The translations under genes and the position numbers were made by a program. A DNA stretch of 64,000 nt from Pseudogulbenkiania ferrooxidans 2002 (GTDB taxonomy: Bacteria > Pseudomonadota > Gammaproteobacteria > Burkholderiales > Chromobacteriaceae), in the NCBI RefSeq assembly GCF_000174355.1, contig NZ_ACIS01000004.1:190924-254923 (forward strand), read 5' to 3'. This document shows, piece after piece, positions 48,693 to 57,789 of this stretch. The stretch's first letter is position 1. Each line of letters begins with the position of its first letter. The notes under the pieces were generated by a model, which did no database searches, was not told the origin of the DNA, and saw only the letters and a program-made list of their open reading frames with translations.

Positions 48693-49316
48693 ATGCTTCC
48701 CCGAGTAAAAATTTGCGGTATCACCCGGCCGGAAGACGGGGCCGAAGCGGCCCGTTTGGGCGCCGACGCCATCGGCCTGGTGTTTTACGAGAAAAGCCCG
48801 CGCAACGTCTCGTTGGAGCAGGCGCGAACCATCGTGCGGGAGCTGCCGCCTTTCGTCAGTGTGGTGGCCCTGTTCGTTAATCCTGACGAAGCTTTCGTGC
48901 GCCGTGTTCTCGACGCCTGCCCGGTAGACATTCTGCAGTTCCACGGCGAGGAGTCTCCCGAGTTTTGCCGCTCGTTCTCCCGACCCTATCTCAAGGCGGT
49001 ACGGGTCAGGCCGGGGGTGGATTTGCTAGAATGGGCGGCGGCCTATCACGATGCGCGTGGTTTGCTGGCCGACGCCTTCGTTGAGGGCGCTCATGGCGGT
49101 ACCGGCGCGGTGTTCGACTGGACGCTGCTGCCAGCGGATCTGCCGTTGTCGCTGATCCTGTCCGGCGGTTTGACGCCGGACAACGTGCAGGATGCTGTGG
49201 CAAGGGTTCAACCCGCCGCCGTGGATGTGTCGAGCGGGGTGGAGCAAGGAAAAGGAATCAAGGATGCGGCCAAGATGGCGGCATTCATATCAGGAGCAAG
49301 GCATGGATCGGTATGA
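48693..49316 (+). CDS. trpF: Phosphoribosylanthranilate isomerase
   Basis: 207 residues, TIM barrel. [11 protein letters not shown] (catalytic cysteine), LQFHGEE and [28 protein letters not shown] are diagnostic. Third step of the tryptophan branch. Its 3' end overlaps trpB by 14 bp. Confidence 0.96.
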   Translation: MLPRVKICGITRPEDGAEAARLGADAIGLVFYEKSPRNVSLEQARTIVRELPPFVSVVALFVNPDEAFVRRVLDACPVDILQFHGEESPEFCRSFSRPYLKAVRVRPGVDLLEWAAAYHDARGLLADAFVEGAHGGTGAVFDWTLLPADLPLSLILSGGLTPDNVQDAVARVQPAAVDVSSGVEQGKGIKDAAKMAAFISGARHGSV

Positions 49317-50502
49317 TTTTCCGGATGTCCGCGGCCATTTCGGTCCGTATGGTGGCATCTACGTCGCCGAAACGCTGATGGCGGCATTGGCTGAACTCAA
49401 CGAAGAATACGCTCGCGCCAAGGCTGACCCGGCGTTCTGGGAAGAGTTTCATTACGAACTGAAGCATTATGTCGGCCGCCCTTCGCCGATCTACCACGCC
49501 AAACGCTGGTCCGAACTGCTGGGCGGGGCGCAGATCTATCTCAAGCGCGAAGACCTGAATCACACCGGCGCGCACAAGGTCAACAACACCATCGGCCAGG
49601 CATTGCTGGCACGGCGCATGGGTAAGAAGCGAGTGATCGCCGAGACCGGCGCCGGCCAGCACGGCGTGGCGTCGGCCACCGTGGCCGCCCGTTATGGCCT
49701 CGAATGCGTGGTGTACATGGGGGCGGAAGACGTCAAGCGCCAGTCGCCCAACGTGTACCGCATGAAGCTGCTTGGCGCCACCGTGGTGCCGGTCGAATCC
49801 GGCTCCAAGACGCTCAAGGATGCGCTCAACGAAGCGATGCGCGACTGGGTGACCAACGTCGATTCCACCTTCTACATCCTGGGCACTGCCGCCGGTCCGC
49901 ATCCCTACCCGATGCTGGTGCGCGACTTCCAGACCGTGATCGGCGAGGAATGCAAGGTGCAGATGCCGGAAATGATCGGTCGCCAGCCGGACGTGGTGGT
50001 GGCGTGCGTCGGTGGTGGCTCCAACGCCATTGGCCTGTTCTATCCGTACATCGGCGTCGACGGCGTGCGCATGGTTGGTGTCGAGGCGGGTGGGGACGGT
50101 GTCGAGACCGGTCGCCATGCCGCACCGCTGTCCATCGGCAAGCCGGGCGTGCTGCACGGCTTTAAGAGTTACCTGATGCAGGATGAAGACGGTCAGATCA
50201 TCGAGACGCACTCGGTGTCCGCCGGCCTGGACTACCCGGGGGTAGGTCCGGAACACAGCTACCTCAAGGATATCGGTCGCGCCGAATACACCGCGATCAA
50301 TGACGACGAGGCGCTCAAGGCATTCCACGACCTGTGCCGCTACGAGGGTATCATCCCGGCGCTCGAGTCCAGCCACGCCCTGGCCTGGGCGGCCAAGACG
50401 GCGCCGACCATGAGCAAGGATCAGGTCATTCTGGTCAACCTGTCCGGTCGCGGCGACAAGGACATCAATACCGTGGCCAGCCTGTCCGGCCTGACCTTGT
50501 AA
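49303..50502 (+). CDS. trpB: Tryptophan synthase, beta subunit
   Basis: 399 residues; PLP enzyme joining indole and serine. The PLP lysine is in [15 protein letters not shown], phosphate-binding GGGSNAIG, and [12 protein letters not shown] place the start at ATG 49303 (AGGAG before it, product [14 protein letters not shown]), overlapping the end of trpF. Confidence 0.97.
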   Translation: MDRYDFPDVRGHFGPYGGIYVAETLMAALAELNEEYARAKADPAFWEEFHYELKHYVGRPSPIYHAKRWSELLGGAQIYLKREDLNHTGAHKVNNTIGQALLARRMGKKRVIAETGAGQHGVASATVAARYGLECVVYMGAEDVKRQSPNVYRMKLLGATVVPVESGSKTLKDALNEAMRDWVTNVDSTFYILGTAAGPHPYPMLVRDFQTVIGEECKVQMPEMIGRQPDVVVACVGGGSNAIGLFYPYIGVDGVRMVGVEAGGDGVETGRHAAPLSIGKPGVLHGFKSYLMQDEDGQIIETHSVSAGLDYPGVGPEHSYLKDIGRAEYTAINDDEALKAFHDLCRYEGIIPALESSHALAWAAKTAPTMSKDQVILVNLSGRGDKDINTVASLSGLTL

Positions 50503-50514
50503 GCAGGAGTAAGC

Positions 50515-51303
50515 ATGTCACGTATTGCAGCATGTTTTGCCGCACTGGCCGGCAAGAAGGCCCTGATTCCGTTCATTACCGCTGGGGATCCTCATCCGGA
50601 TCTGACCGTGAGCCTGATGCATGGCCTGGTCGAGGGTGGCGCCGACATCATCGAGCTGGGGGTGCCGTTTTCCGACCCGATGGCCGACGGTCCGGTGATT
50701 CAAAGAGCTTCCGAGCGTGCGCTGGCGCACAAGGTCGGCCTGCGCCATGTGCTCGACATGGTCGCTGAGTTCCGCAAGACCAACAGCACCACGCCGGTGG
50801 TGCTGATGGGTTACCTGAATCCGCTGTGTGCCATGGGCTATGCTGAATTTGCCAAGCGTGCCGCCGCCGCCGGGGTGGACGGTATGTTGACGGTCGATTG
50901 CCCGCCGGAAGAGGCGGAGGAACTGGCTACGGCGCTGCAACAGGAAAGTATTGACCCGATCTTCCTGTTGGCGCCGACCACACCGCTCCAGCGAGTGGCC
51001 GAGATCGCTCGTCATGCGCGCGGCTATGTTTACTATGTGTCACTGAAAGGCGTGACCGGTGCTGGAAATCTGGACATTGACGACGTAGCGCGTAAAATTG
51101 CCGCCCTTAGACAATACATTCATGTGCCTATTGGTGTCGGCTTCGGTATTCGCGACGGTGCAACCGCGCGTGCCATTGCCGTCACGGCCGATGCTGTCGT
51201 GGTGGGAAGCCGTCTGGTCCAGGAAATCGAGGCGGCAACGCCCGAGACCGCTCGCGAGCGGTTGACGCCCTTGGTCGCCGAACTGAAGGCCGCCATTAGT
51301 TAG
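50515..51303 (+). CDS. trpA: Tryptophan synthase, alpha subunit
   Basis: 262 residues, TIM barrel that cleaves indole-3-glycerol phosphate. Catalytic glutamate in [16 protein letters not shown] and aspartate in [10 protein letters not shown]; the glycine-rich phosphate site is GVGFGIRDG. 12 bp after trpB. Confidence 0.97.
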   Translation: MSRIAACFAALAGKKALIPFITAGDPHPDLTVSLMHGLVEGGADIIELGVPFSDPMADGPVIQRASERALAHKVGLRHVLDMVAEFRKTNSTTPVVLMGYLNPLCAMGYAEFAKRAAAAGVDGMLTVDCPPEEAEELATALQQESIDPIFLLAPTTPLQRVAEIARHARGYVYYVSLKGVTGAGNLDIDDVARKIAALRQYIHVPIGVGFGIRDGATARAIAVTADAVVVGSRLVQEIEAATPETARERLTPLVAELKAAIS

Positions 51304-51341
51304 TACATGTCCCCGCGGTTTCGTGCCGCGGGGCAATCATG

Positions 51342-51354
51342 CTTCGGCCAACCT
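51342..51354 (+). repeat. Copy of CTTCGGCCAACCT between trpA and accD
   Basis: Intergenic copy in the 84-bp trpA-accD gap, just after a T-less hairpin CCCCGCGG/CCGCGGGG (51311-51333). Confidence 0.55.
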
Positions 51355-51387
51355 GTTGTTGCCGGAGCGAATGAGCAAGGAGTCAGC

Positions 51388-52257
51388 ATGAGCTGGTTGA
51401 ATAAACTCCTGCCGCCGAAGATCAAGCGCGAGAATCGCGCCGAAAAGTCCTCGGCGGTACCGGAGGGGCTGTGGAGCAAGTGCCCGGCCTGTGAAGCGGT
51501 GCTGTATTACACCGACTTGGAAAGCAATCTGCAGGTTTGCCCGAAGTGTAACCATCATCACGCGGTCTCTGCACGGGATCGCCTGGGCATGTTGCTGGAT
51601 GCCGAAGGCCGCCGCGAGATCGGTGCCGAAGTCAAACCGGTTGATATCCTGAAGTTCAAGGACGGCAAGCGTTACCCCGATCGTCTGGTGGCGGCGCAGA
51701 ACGCCACCGGCGAAGACGACGCCCTGGTGGTCATGCAGGGCAGCATCCTGACGCTGCCGGCCGTGGTGGCATCGTTCGAATTCAAGTTCATCGGTGGTTC
51801 GATGGGCTCGGTAGTGGGGGAGCGTTTCGTGCGCGGCGTACAAGCTGCGGTGGAAGCCAAGGCGCCGTTCATCTGCGTTTCCGCCTCGGGTGGCGCGCGC
51901 ATGCAGGAAGGCCTGAACTCGCTGATGCAGATGGCCAAGACCAGTGCCGCGCTGCAATTGCTGACCGATCACAAGCTGCCGTTCATCTCGATCCTGACCG
52001 ACCCGACCATGGGCGGGGTTTCGGCTTCGTTCGCCTTCCTCGGCGACGTGGTGATCGGTGAGCCGGGTGCGCTGATCGGTTTTGCCGGTCCGCGTGTCAT
52101 CGAGCAGACCGTGCGTGAGACCCTGCCGGAAGGCTTCCAGCGTTCCGAGTTTCTGCTGGAGAAGGGCGCCATCGACATGATCGTCGATCGCCGCGAGCTC
52201 AAGGCCAAGGTGGCCTCGCTGATCTCGATCCTGATGAAGGAACCCGCGGTCGCCTGA
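51388..52257 (+). CDS. accD: Acetyl-CoA carboxylase carboxyltransferase, beta subunit
   Basis: 289 residues. N-terminal four-cysteine zinc ribbon ([24 protein letters not shown]; shown in part) and carboxyltransferase core ([22 protein letters not shown]). With AccA it transfers the carboxyl group from biotin to acetyl-CoA for fatty-acid synthesis. ATG 51388 behind AAGGAG. Closes the truA-trpFBA-accD run. Confidence 0.97.
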   Translation: MSWLNKLLPPKIKRENRAEKSSAVPEGLWSKCPACEAVLYYTDLESNLQVCPKCNHHHAVSARDRLGMLLDAEGRREIGAEVKPVDILKFKDGKRYPDRLVAAQNATGEDDALVVMQGSILTLPAVVASFEFKFIGGSMGSVVGERFVRGVQAAVEAKAPFICVSASGGARMQEGLNSLMQMAKTSAALQLLTDHKLPFISILTDPTMGGVSASFAFLGDVVIGEPGALIGFAGPRVIEQTVRETLPEGFQRSEFLLEKGAIDMIVDRRELKAKVASLISILMKEPAVA

Positions 52258-52286
52258 TCCTTTCGCGCGGTTGTCCGCTCGAACTA

Positions 52287-52312
52287 AAAACCCCGCCGTT
52301 TGGCGGGGTTTT
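52287..52312. terminator. Bidirectional terminator between accD and serA
   Basis: Perfect 11-bp stem AAAACCCCGCC/GGCGGGGTTTT with loop GTTT, between convergent genes. Confidence 0.88.
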
Positions 52313-52344
52313 GCTTTTTTCGGGGGGCTTTGGCGGAGGAGTGC

Positions 52345-53574
52345 TTAGTACAGCACGCGGCAGCGCAGGGTGCCCTCAATGCGCTGCAGCGTTTCGAGCG
52401 CGGTCTGGCTGGCGGCGCTGTCGATCTCGATCACCACGTAGCCGATCTCCTCGTTGGTCTGCAGGTACTGGCCGGCGATGTTTATGCCGGCGCGCGAAAA
52501 CTCGTCGTTGATGCGTGCCAGCACGCCGGGCTGGTTCTTGTGGATGTGCAGCAGCCGGCATTTGCCGCGATGCTCGGGCAGCGAGACCTCGGGGAAGTTC
52601 ACCGCGGTCAGCGTCGAGCCGTTGTTGGAGTACTTGATCAGCTTGGCGGCCACTTCGCCGCCGATGTTGGCCTGCGCCTCCAGCGTGCTGCCGCCGATGT
52701 GCGGCGTTAGGATCACGTTGTCGAACTCGCATAGCGGCGAGCTGAACGCCTCGCCGTTGCCCTCGGGCTCGACAGGAAAGACGTCGATAGCGGCGCCGTG
52801 CAGGTGCTTGCGGCGCAGCGCTTCGGCCAACGCTGCAATGTCCACCACGGTGCCGCGCGAGGCGTTGAGCAGGTGGGCGCCGGGTTTCATCGCCGAAAGC
52901 TCGGCGGCACCGATCATGTCCTGGGTGTCAGGCGTTTCCGGCACGTGCAGCGTGACCACATCGGCCTGGCCGAGTAGTTCCTTGAGCGTTGCGACTTGGT
53001 GGGCGTTCCCTAGTGGCAGCTTGTTTTCGGTATCGTAGAACGCCACCTTCATGCCGAGGGATTCGGCAAGAATGCCGACCTGGGTGCCGATGTGGCCATA
53101 GCCGACGATGCCCAGCGTCTTGCCGCGTACCTCGTAACTGTTGTTGGCCGATTTCAACCAGCCGCCGCGATGGGCCAGGGTGCTTTTCTCCGGGATGCCG
53201 CGCATCAGCATGATCGCCTCGGCGATAACCAGTTCGGCGACGGAACGGGTATTGGAGAACGGCGCGTTGAATACCGGGATGCCGTGGCGGGCGGCGGCCT
53301 TGAGGTCGACCTGGTTGGTGCCGATGCAGAAGCAGCCGACCGCCATCAGCTTGTTGGCGGCGGCGAAGACCTCGTCGGTCAGCTGGCTGCGCGAGCGGAT
53401 GCCGATGATATGGGCGTCGGCGATGCGTTCGAGCAGTTCTTCCGGGGCCAGTGCCTTCTTGTGATAGTCGATCTGGCTGTAACCGTCCTGACGGAAGCTG
53501 TCGACTGCCGTCTGGTGGATTCCCTCCAGAAGCAGTATCTTGATCTTGTCCTTGGCGAGCGAAAGGTTTTGCAT
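52345..53574 (-). CDS. serA: D-3-phosphoglycerate dehydrogenase
   Basis: 409 residues, near E. coli SerA (410). NAD-binding LGIVGYGHIGTQVGIL, catalytic R/E/H regions (NASRGTVVD, HIGGSTLEAQ) and a C-terminal ACT domain for serine feedback (LLHIHKNQPGVLARINDEF). First step of serine synthesis. SerA of this type can also reduce 2-oxoglutarate to D-2-hydroxyglutarate, which is relevant to its divergent neighbour. Confidence 0.97.
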   Translation of the reverse strand: MQNLSLAKDKIKILLLEGIHQTAVDSFRQDGYSQIDYHKKALAPEELLERIADAHIIGIRSRSQLTDEVFAAANKLMAVGCFCIGTNQVDLKAAARHGIPVFNAPFSNTRSVAELVIAEAIMLMRGIPEKSTLAHRGGWLKSANNSYEVRGKTLGIVGYGHIGTQVGILAESLGMKVAFYDTENKLPLGNAHQVATLKELLGQADVVTLHVPETPDTQDMIGAAELSAMKPGAHLLNASRGTVVDIAALAEALRRKHLHGAAIDVFPVEPEGNGEAFSSPLCEFDNVILTPHIGGSTLEAQANIGGEVAAKLIKYSNNGSTLTAVNFPEVSLPEHRGKCRLLHIHKNQPGVLARINDEFSRAGINIAGQYLQTNEEIGYVVIEIDSAASQTALETLQRIEGTLRCRVLY

Positions 53575-53655
53575 GCCGGGTTCCGTTGTTGACCAAAAAA
53601 CTCAAGTATTATTCATTATTACTCCGGATTTTCCGTCTTGACCAGAGAGTTGCCG

Positions 53656-55044
53656 ATGATCGCTCCCCGCCTGCTTGCCGAGCTGCATGCCATGTTCAGT
53701 GCCGACCGCGTTGCCACCGATGCCGATTCTCTGGCCCGCTACGGGCTGGACTGGACCCGCTACTACCAGCCCGCGCCGTCCGCCGTGGTGTTCCCGCAAA
53801 CCGTGGACGAGGTCGTTGCCGTCGTGCAGTGGGCCAACCGTGAGCAGGTGGCGCTGGTGCCGTCCGGCGGCCGTACCGGATTGTCTGGCGGGGCCGTGGC
53901 GCGGCAGGGCGAGGTGGTGGTGTCGTTCGACCGCATGAAGGCCATCAGCGACTTTGATCCGGTCGCGCGCACCGTGCGCTGCCAGGCCGGCGTCATCACC
54001 GAGGCGTTGCAGCAGTTCGCCGCCGAAAATGGGCTCTACTACCCGGTGGACTTCGCCTCGCGCGGATCGAGTCAGATCGGCGGCAACATCGCCACCAACG
54101 CCGGCGGTATCAAGGTGGTGCGCTACGGGATGACGCGCGAGTGGGTGGCGGGGCTGACCGTGGTCACCGGCAAAGGTGAAGTGCTGCGGCTGAATAATGG
54201 GCTCGCCAAGAACAATACCGGCTACGACCTGCGCCACCTCTTCGTCGGCTCGGAAGGGACGCTCGGCTTTATCGTCGATGCCACCCTGAAGCTGGCTCGT
54301 CAGCCGGCCGAGCTGGGGGTAATGGTGTTGGCGGTGCCGCAGTTGACCGACATCATGAAGCTGTTCCACGCCTTCCGCGAACGGCTCGATCTCAACGCCT
54401 TCGAGTTTTTCTCGGAAAAAGCGATGCGCCACGTCCTGGCGCGCGGCCACGTCAAGCGGCCGTTCGAGGGCGAAGCCGACTACTACGTGCTGCTAGAGTT
54501 CGAGAAACTGGCCGCCGATACCGAGGAGGTGGCCCTGGCCGTGTTTGAGGCGTGCGCCGAACAGGGCTGGCTGGTGGACGGGGTGCTGTCTCAGTCCGAG
54601 CAGCAGGCGAAGGACCTGTGGCGGCTGCGCGAGGACATCAGCGAGTCGATCACCCCCTACAAGCCTTACAAGAACGACATCGCGGTAACGGTGAGCCGGG
54701 TGCCGGCCTTCGTCGAACGGCTCGATGCCATCCTGTCGCGCGAATACCCTGATTTCGAGGTGCTGTGGTATGGCCATATCGGCGACGGCAACTTGCACAT
54801 CAATATCCTGAAGCCCGACGCGCTGGAACTGGACGACTTCCGCCGCGCCTGCGAGCAGGTCAACGAACACGTTTTCTCCCTGGTGGGGGAATTCGGCGGC
54901 AGCATGTCGGCCGAACACGGCGTCGGCCTCTTGAAGCGCGATTATCTGGATGTGACGCGCAGTGTCGAGGAGATCGCGCTGATGCGTGCCATCAAGGCAG
55001 TGTTCGACCCGAACGGGGTGATGAACCCGGGTAAACTGCTGTAA
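53656..55044 (+). CDS. FAD-linked D-2-hydroxyglutarate dehydrogenase-like oxidoreductase
   Basis: 462 residues, VAO/GlcD fold: FAD-binding PCMH part (VPSGGRTGLSGGAV, IGGNIATNAGGIKVVRYGMTREWV, VGSEGTLGFI) and the C-terminal FAD-oxidase cap (HIGDGNLHINIL, SAEHGVGLLKRDYL). ATG 53656 with AGAGAG. Divergent from serA by 81 bp; in Pseudomonas a D-2-hydroxyglutarate dehydrogenase couples to SerA by re-oxidising D-2-hydroxyglutarate, and the pairing here suggests that role. Glycolate or D-lactate oxidation is the alternative. Confidence 0.88.
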   Translation: MIAPRLLAELHAMFSADRVATDADSLARYGLDWTRYYQPAPSAVVFPQTVDEVVAVVQWANREQVALVPSGGRTGLSGGAVARQGEVVVSFDRMKAISDFDPVARTVRCQAGVITEALQQFAAENGLYYPVDFASRGSSQIGGNIATNAGGIKVVRYGMTREWVAGLTVVTGKGEVLRLNNGLAKNNTGYDLRHLFVGSEGTLGFIVDATLKLARQPAELGVMVLAVPQLTDIMKLFHAFRERLDLNAFEFFSEKAMRHVLARGHVKRPFEGEADYYVLLEFEKLAADTEEVALAVFEACAEQGWLVDGVLSQSEQQAKDLWRLREDISESITPYKPYKNDIAVTVSRVPAFVERLDAILSREYPDFEVLWYGHIGDGNLHINILKPDALELDDFRRACEQVNEHVFSLVGEFGGSMSAEHGVGLLKRDYLDVTRSVEEIALMRAIKAVFDPNGVMNPGKLL

Positions 55045-55415
55045 AACCTTGCCGAAGAGGGTGCGTATGTCACGAGGGATTTCATTGGTGTAACACGCTT
55101 TTGCCTATTTTTTAACCGGCTTGATTTTTCTCTTTTGTAACAAGCTCTTGTTGCTGTTTTCCACAGACTGTCCACGGTACTATTCAGCCGGGTTGTGAGT
55201 TTGTGGGGAAATCTTGCAGGATTTTGACGGTTTTTTGGGCGGTAACGGCAAGTGGCTAACCCGAAAAGGGTTTTTCGGGTTATTCATGGCTTATCCACAG
55301 GGTTATTCAGCGATGGCTGTGGATAGCTTGATGAGGCTTTCGTATGGCCTTACTGTAGCTTCGCGGTCGTTTTGGCAAAATTTTGCAAGCGTTTTGACAT
55401 AGACCGCCACCACAC
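55045..55415. other. AT-rich intergenic region with a cluster of DnaA boxes
   Basis: No gene. It is clearly richer in A+T than its surroundings, with long T tracts near 55097-55135. DnaA-box matches: TTTTCCACA (55157-55165), TTATCCACA (55291-55299, perfect consensus) and, on the other strand, CTATCCACA (55318-55326); TTCCCCACA near 55202 is weaker. A hairpin AACCCGAAAA/TTTTCGGGTT (55258-55281) and AACAAG/CTTGTT (near 55139-55152) are also present. It may be an origin-like or DnaA-titrating site, or the terminal segment of the prophage. Confidence 0.5.
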
Positions 55416-55436
55416 TAAAACCCCGATTTTGCGGGA
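55416..55436 (-). terminator. Terminator of the prophage com-dam end (minus strand)
   Basis: On the minus strand, CCCG-CAAAAT-CGGG followed by GTTTT, 45 bp after the dam stop. Confidence 0.6.
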
Positions 55437-55481
55437 TTTTTGGCATACAACCCCGACCCTGAGCGGGACTATACGCCTAGC

Positions 55482-56276
55482 TTAGAACAGCCCGCCCAAC
55501 ATGTCAGGCCGCCAGTTCATGATCACCAGCTCCCGGCTGGTGTCGGGGGCACCTTGGGCGTTGGCCACGCTGTACTTGATCCCCAGTTCCTCCATGTGGA
55601 AACCATCAAATACCGCCCGAATATCGGGATGGTCGTTGATGCTGACCATGACCTTTCCCTTGCACGTCCGCATCGCCTCAGCCAGTTGTTCGTACTGGTT
55701 AAACTCGAACGGCACGCCGTAGCCCTCGGTCTGCCAGTACGGTGGGTCGGCGTAGAAGAAGGTGTGCGGCCGGTCGTAGCGCTTCAGGCAGTCCTGCCAC
55801 GGCAGGTGCTCGACGTAGGTGCCGGACAGCCGTAGGTGCGCGGCGCTGAGGTTCTCCTCGATGCGGCACAGATTGATCGCCGGGCCGGTGGTCGCGGTGC
55901 CGAAAGTCTGGCCGGTCACCTTGCCCGCGAACGCATGGTGCTGCAGGTAGTAGAAGCGCGCCGCGCGCTGGATGTCGGTCAGCGTCTCCGGGCGGGTCAG
56001 CTGCTGCCACTTGAACACCTCGCGGCTACTGATCGCCCACTTGAACTGGCGCACGAACTCCTCCAGATGGTGCTGGACCACCCGGTAGAGGTTGACGAGT
56101 TCGCCATTCACATCGTTTAGCACCTCGACTGGGGCAGGGACGTGACGCAGGAAGTAGAGCGCCGCCCCGCCACAGAACAGCTCCACGTAGCACTCGTGCG
56201 GCGGGAACAAGGGCATCAGTTTGTCAGCTAGGCGTCGCTTGCCGCCCAGCCAAGGGATGATAGGACTGGTGTCCAT
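55482..56276 (-). CDS. Phage DNA adenine methyltransferase (Dam-type)
   Basis: 264 residues, class D12/Dam family. SAM-binding WLGGKRRLADKL near the N-terminus (FxGxG-like with CGGAALYF), catalytic DPPY in FFYADPPYW. Modifies adenine in the phage DNA, presumably to evade restriction, taking the place of mom in Mu. Overlaps com by 53 bp. Confidence 0.92.
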   Translation of the reverse strand: MDTSPIIPWLGGKRRLADKLMPLFPPHECYVELFCGGAALYFLRHVPAPVEVLNDVNGELVNLYRVVQHHLEEFVRQFKWAISSREVFKWQQLTRPETLTDIQRAARFYYLQHHAFAGKVTGQTFGTATTGPAINLCRIEENLSAAHLRLSGTYVEHLPWQDCLKRYDRPHTFFYADPPYWQTEGYGVPFEFNQYEQLAEAMRTCKGKVMVSINDHPDIRAVFDGFHMEELGIKYSVANAQGAPDTSRELVIMNWRPDMLGGLF

Positions 56277-56442
56277 CGGTTTCTCCTGGTCGGGGCGCTC
56301 GCTGGCGCTCGGGGGTGAGGCTCTCGGCCTTCAGGTGATTGATGGCCCGGCAGCGCGGGCACTTGATGGTCAATTCGAGGTAACGGCCTTCGGCCAGTTT
56401 GCGGTCGCACTGACCGCATCGGATGTCGTTGGTGTTGTTCAT
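56224..56442 (-). CDS. com: Com-like zinc-finger translational regulator
   Basis: 72 residues from the ATG at 56442. Two CxxC pairs (CGQC near 10 and CPRC near 29) make a small zinc ribbon, with the body IRCGQCDRKLAEG / LELTIKCPRCRAINHLKAES closely matching phage Mu Com. Com binds the mRNA of the overlapping modification gene and switches on its translation; here the overlapped gene is dam. Confidence 0.88.
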   Translation of the reverse strand: MNNTNDIRCGQCDRKLAEGRYLELTIKCPRCRAINHLKAESLTPERQRAPRPGETDGHQSYHPLAGRQATPS

Positions 56443-56609
56443 CTGCAAGCGTTTTGCCAAAAAACCCGCTAAACTTGCCGCGCTTTTGACGTCGAAAGCG
56501 GCAGCCTTGGGGTGACTTGCAGGTATGGACTGCGGGTCAGCTGGCCGGCCGGGTGTTCGTAGCACCCGACCGGTCGCTGTCTCTCGTTCAATACGGTGTT
56601 ACCTATTTT

Positions 56610-57023
56610 CTACATCGTCACATCTCCGCCAAAGCCTTGCGGCCCGAGCCGGGCCACAGCACTGGCGTACAGCCACACCCGCCACGGCGGAGCCCCGGCC
56701 AGCTGCAGCAGCTCGGCGAACACCCGCACCGTGGCGCGCTGGCGGATCGGAATCTCGCGCTTCCACTGACACAAGGCGTCATGCACCAGGCTGGCGTGGT
56801 ATGACAGTGGACGCCCGTCAACGCCGAGCGGCCCGTCCGGCGTGCCGAGCCACAGCCCACCTGGCAAGCGCCAGGCGGGGCTGCAGCCGTCCCATGCATA
56901 GCCGGGCTGGATCAGGATCGTGCCGTGGGGGCGGATGTCGATCCAGTCGTTCCGGTACTCCACGCCGACCAGGTGCGGCGAGGTGTGGAGATAGGGGTGG
57001 TCGAGCCGGTAGCGCCAAGCCAT
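56610..57023 (-). CDS. Phage DUF1353-like protein
   Basis: 137 residues from ATG 57023, overlapping the stop of the preceding gene by one base (TGATG). The pattern YAWDGCSPAWRLPG and SYHASLVHDALCQW resembles DUF1353, found near tail or lysis genes in many phages, with a histidine-aspartate pair (HD) of unknown role. The C-terminal region may contact the membrane (VRVFAELLQLAG). Confidence 0.65.
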   Translation of the reverse strand: MAWRYRLDHPYLHTSPHLVGVEYRNDWIDIRPHGTILIQPGYAWDGCSPAWRLPGGLWLGTPDGPLGVDGRPLSYHASLVHDALCQWKREIPIRQRATVRVFAELLQLAGAPPWRVWLYASAVARLGPQGFGGDVTM

Positions 57024-57787
57024 CACGCCACCATTCCGCCAGGCCATCCTGCCTGAACATCGATCGCGTCCAGCCCGGCTTGGTCGACGGCGGCTTCAGC
57101 CTCCGCTTTGAGCGTGCGGGCATGGGTATGCAGAGCCGCCGCATGCTGGGCCAGTGCTACCGGCATGCCGATCACGCCGACAGCGTCGAGTGTCAGTGTG
57201 CTGTTGTCGGCGCAGGTCCAGTCGAGAGTGAACGTCTGGCCAGCCGCCAGCGCGGCCTGGGCTGCGAGCGCGGCGGCGGTGATGCGCTGGACGCTGCGCG
57301 GTGTGGAGTCCAGTACTTTGCCTAGATAGGGGAACCCTGCCGCTTCGAGTCGGTTGCGTTCGGCGTTGATGGCGTCCAGCAGCTCAGTGCGGCGGTACGT
57401 CAACTGTTGCTCGATCAGCATGGGGTCCGGCACCCAGCTCGTCCCATCCCACACTGTCGCCGGGTCGGCCCGCTCGATGTCGGTCGCACCGATCTCGTCT
57501 GGCGCCACGCCGGGTCGGAGTATCGTCACCGGCTGACCAGTGGCGGTATCCCACAGCGGGAGTCCTCGCCAGTCAGGCTGAACCTGCCAGCTGCCGTCGG
57601 TGTGGCTGGCCGGGACGCCGCCGCCGGCATCCAGATAGCACACACACTCTCGAGCGCTGGTGGGTGGCGGAGCGGCTGGCGTGGCGAACGCCGGCACCAG
57701 ATATTCGCCCGGTTCGCGCGGCGATTCGTTGGCCGGCACCTTGCCGATGCACTCGCCGGTGTCGTGATGGTAGTTGTAGACGAACAT
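57023..57787 (-). CDS. Tail-fibre-associated protein with C-terminal DUF4376
   Basis: 254 residues. N-terminal part (YNYHHDTGECIGKVPANESP) resembles tail-fibre assembly/connector proteins; the last ~110 residues (FPYLGKVLDSTPRSVQRI ... LDAVGVIGMPVALAQHAAALHT) match DUF4376, a domain at the end of phage fibre accessory proteins. It directly follows the fibre gene (2-bp gap), as fibre chaperones do. Confidence 0.7.
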   Translation of the reverse strand: MFVYNYHHDTGECIGKVPANESPREPGEYLVPAFATPAAPPPTSARECVCYLDAGGGVPASHTDGSWQVQPDWRGLPLWDTATGQPVTILRPGVAPDEIGATDIERADPATVWDGTSWVPDPMLIEQQLTYRRTELLDAINAERNRLEAAGFPYLGKVLDSTPRSVQRITAAALAAQAALAAGQTFTLDWTCADNSTLTLDAVGVIGMPVALAQHAAALHTHARTLKAEAEAAVDQAGLDAIDVQAGWPGGMVA

Positions 57788-57789
57788 GC

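Noticed and set aside
55380-56500. Repeated GCGTTTTG elements (55389, 56449 and variants) as Mu-type transposase binding sites or att ends
   Set aside because: The copies are short, differently spaced and lie on both sides of dam-com; no matching terminal TG/CA end or target duplication could be fixed.
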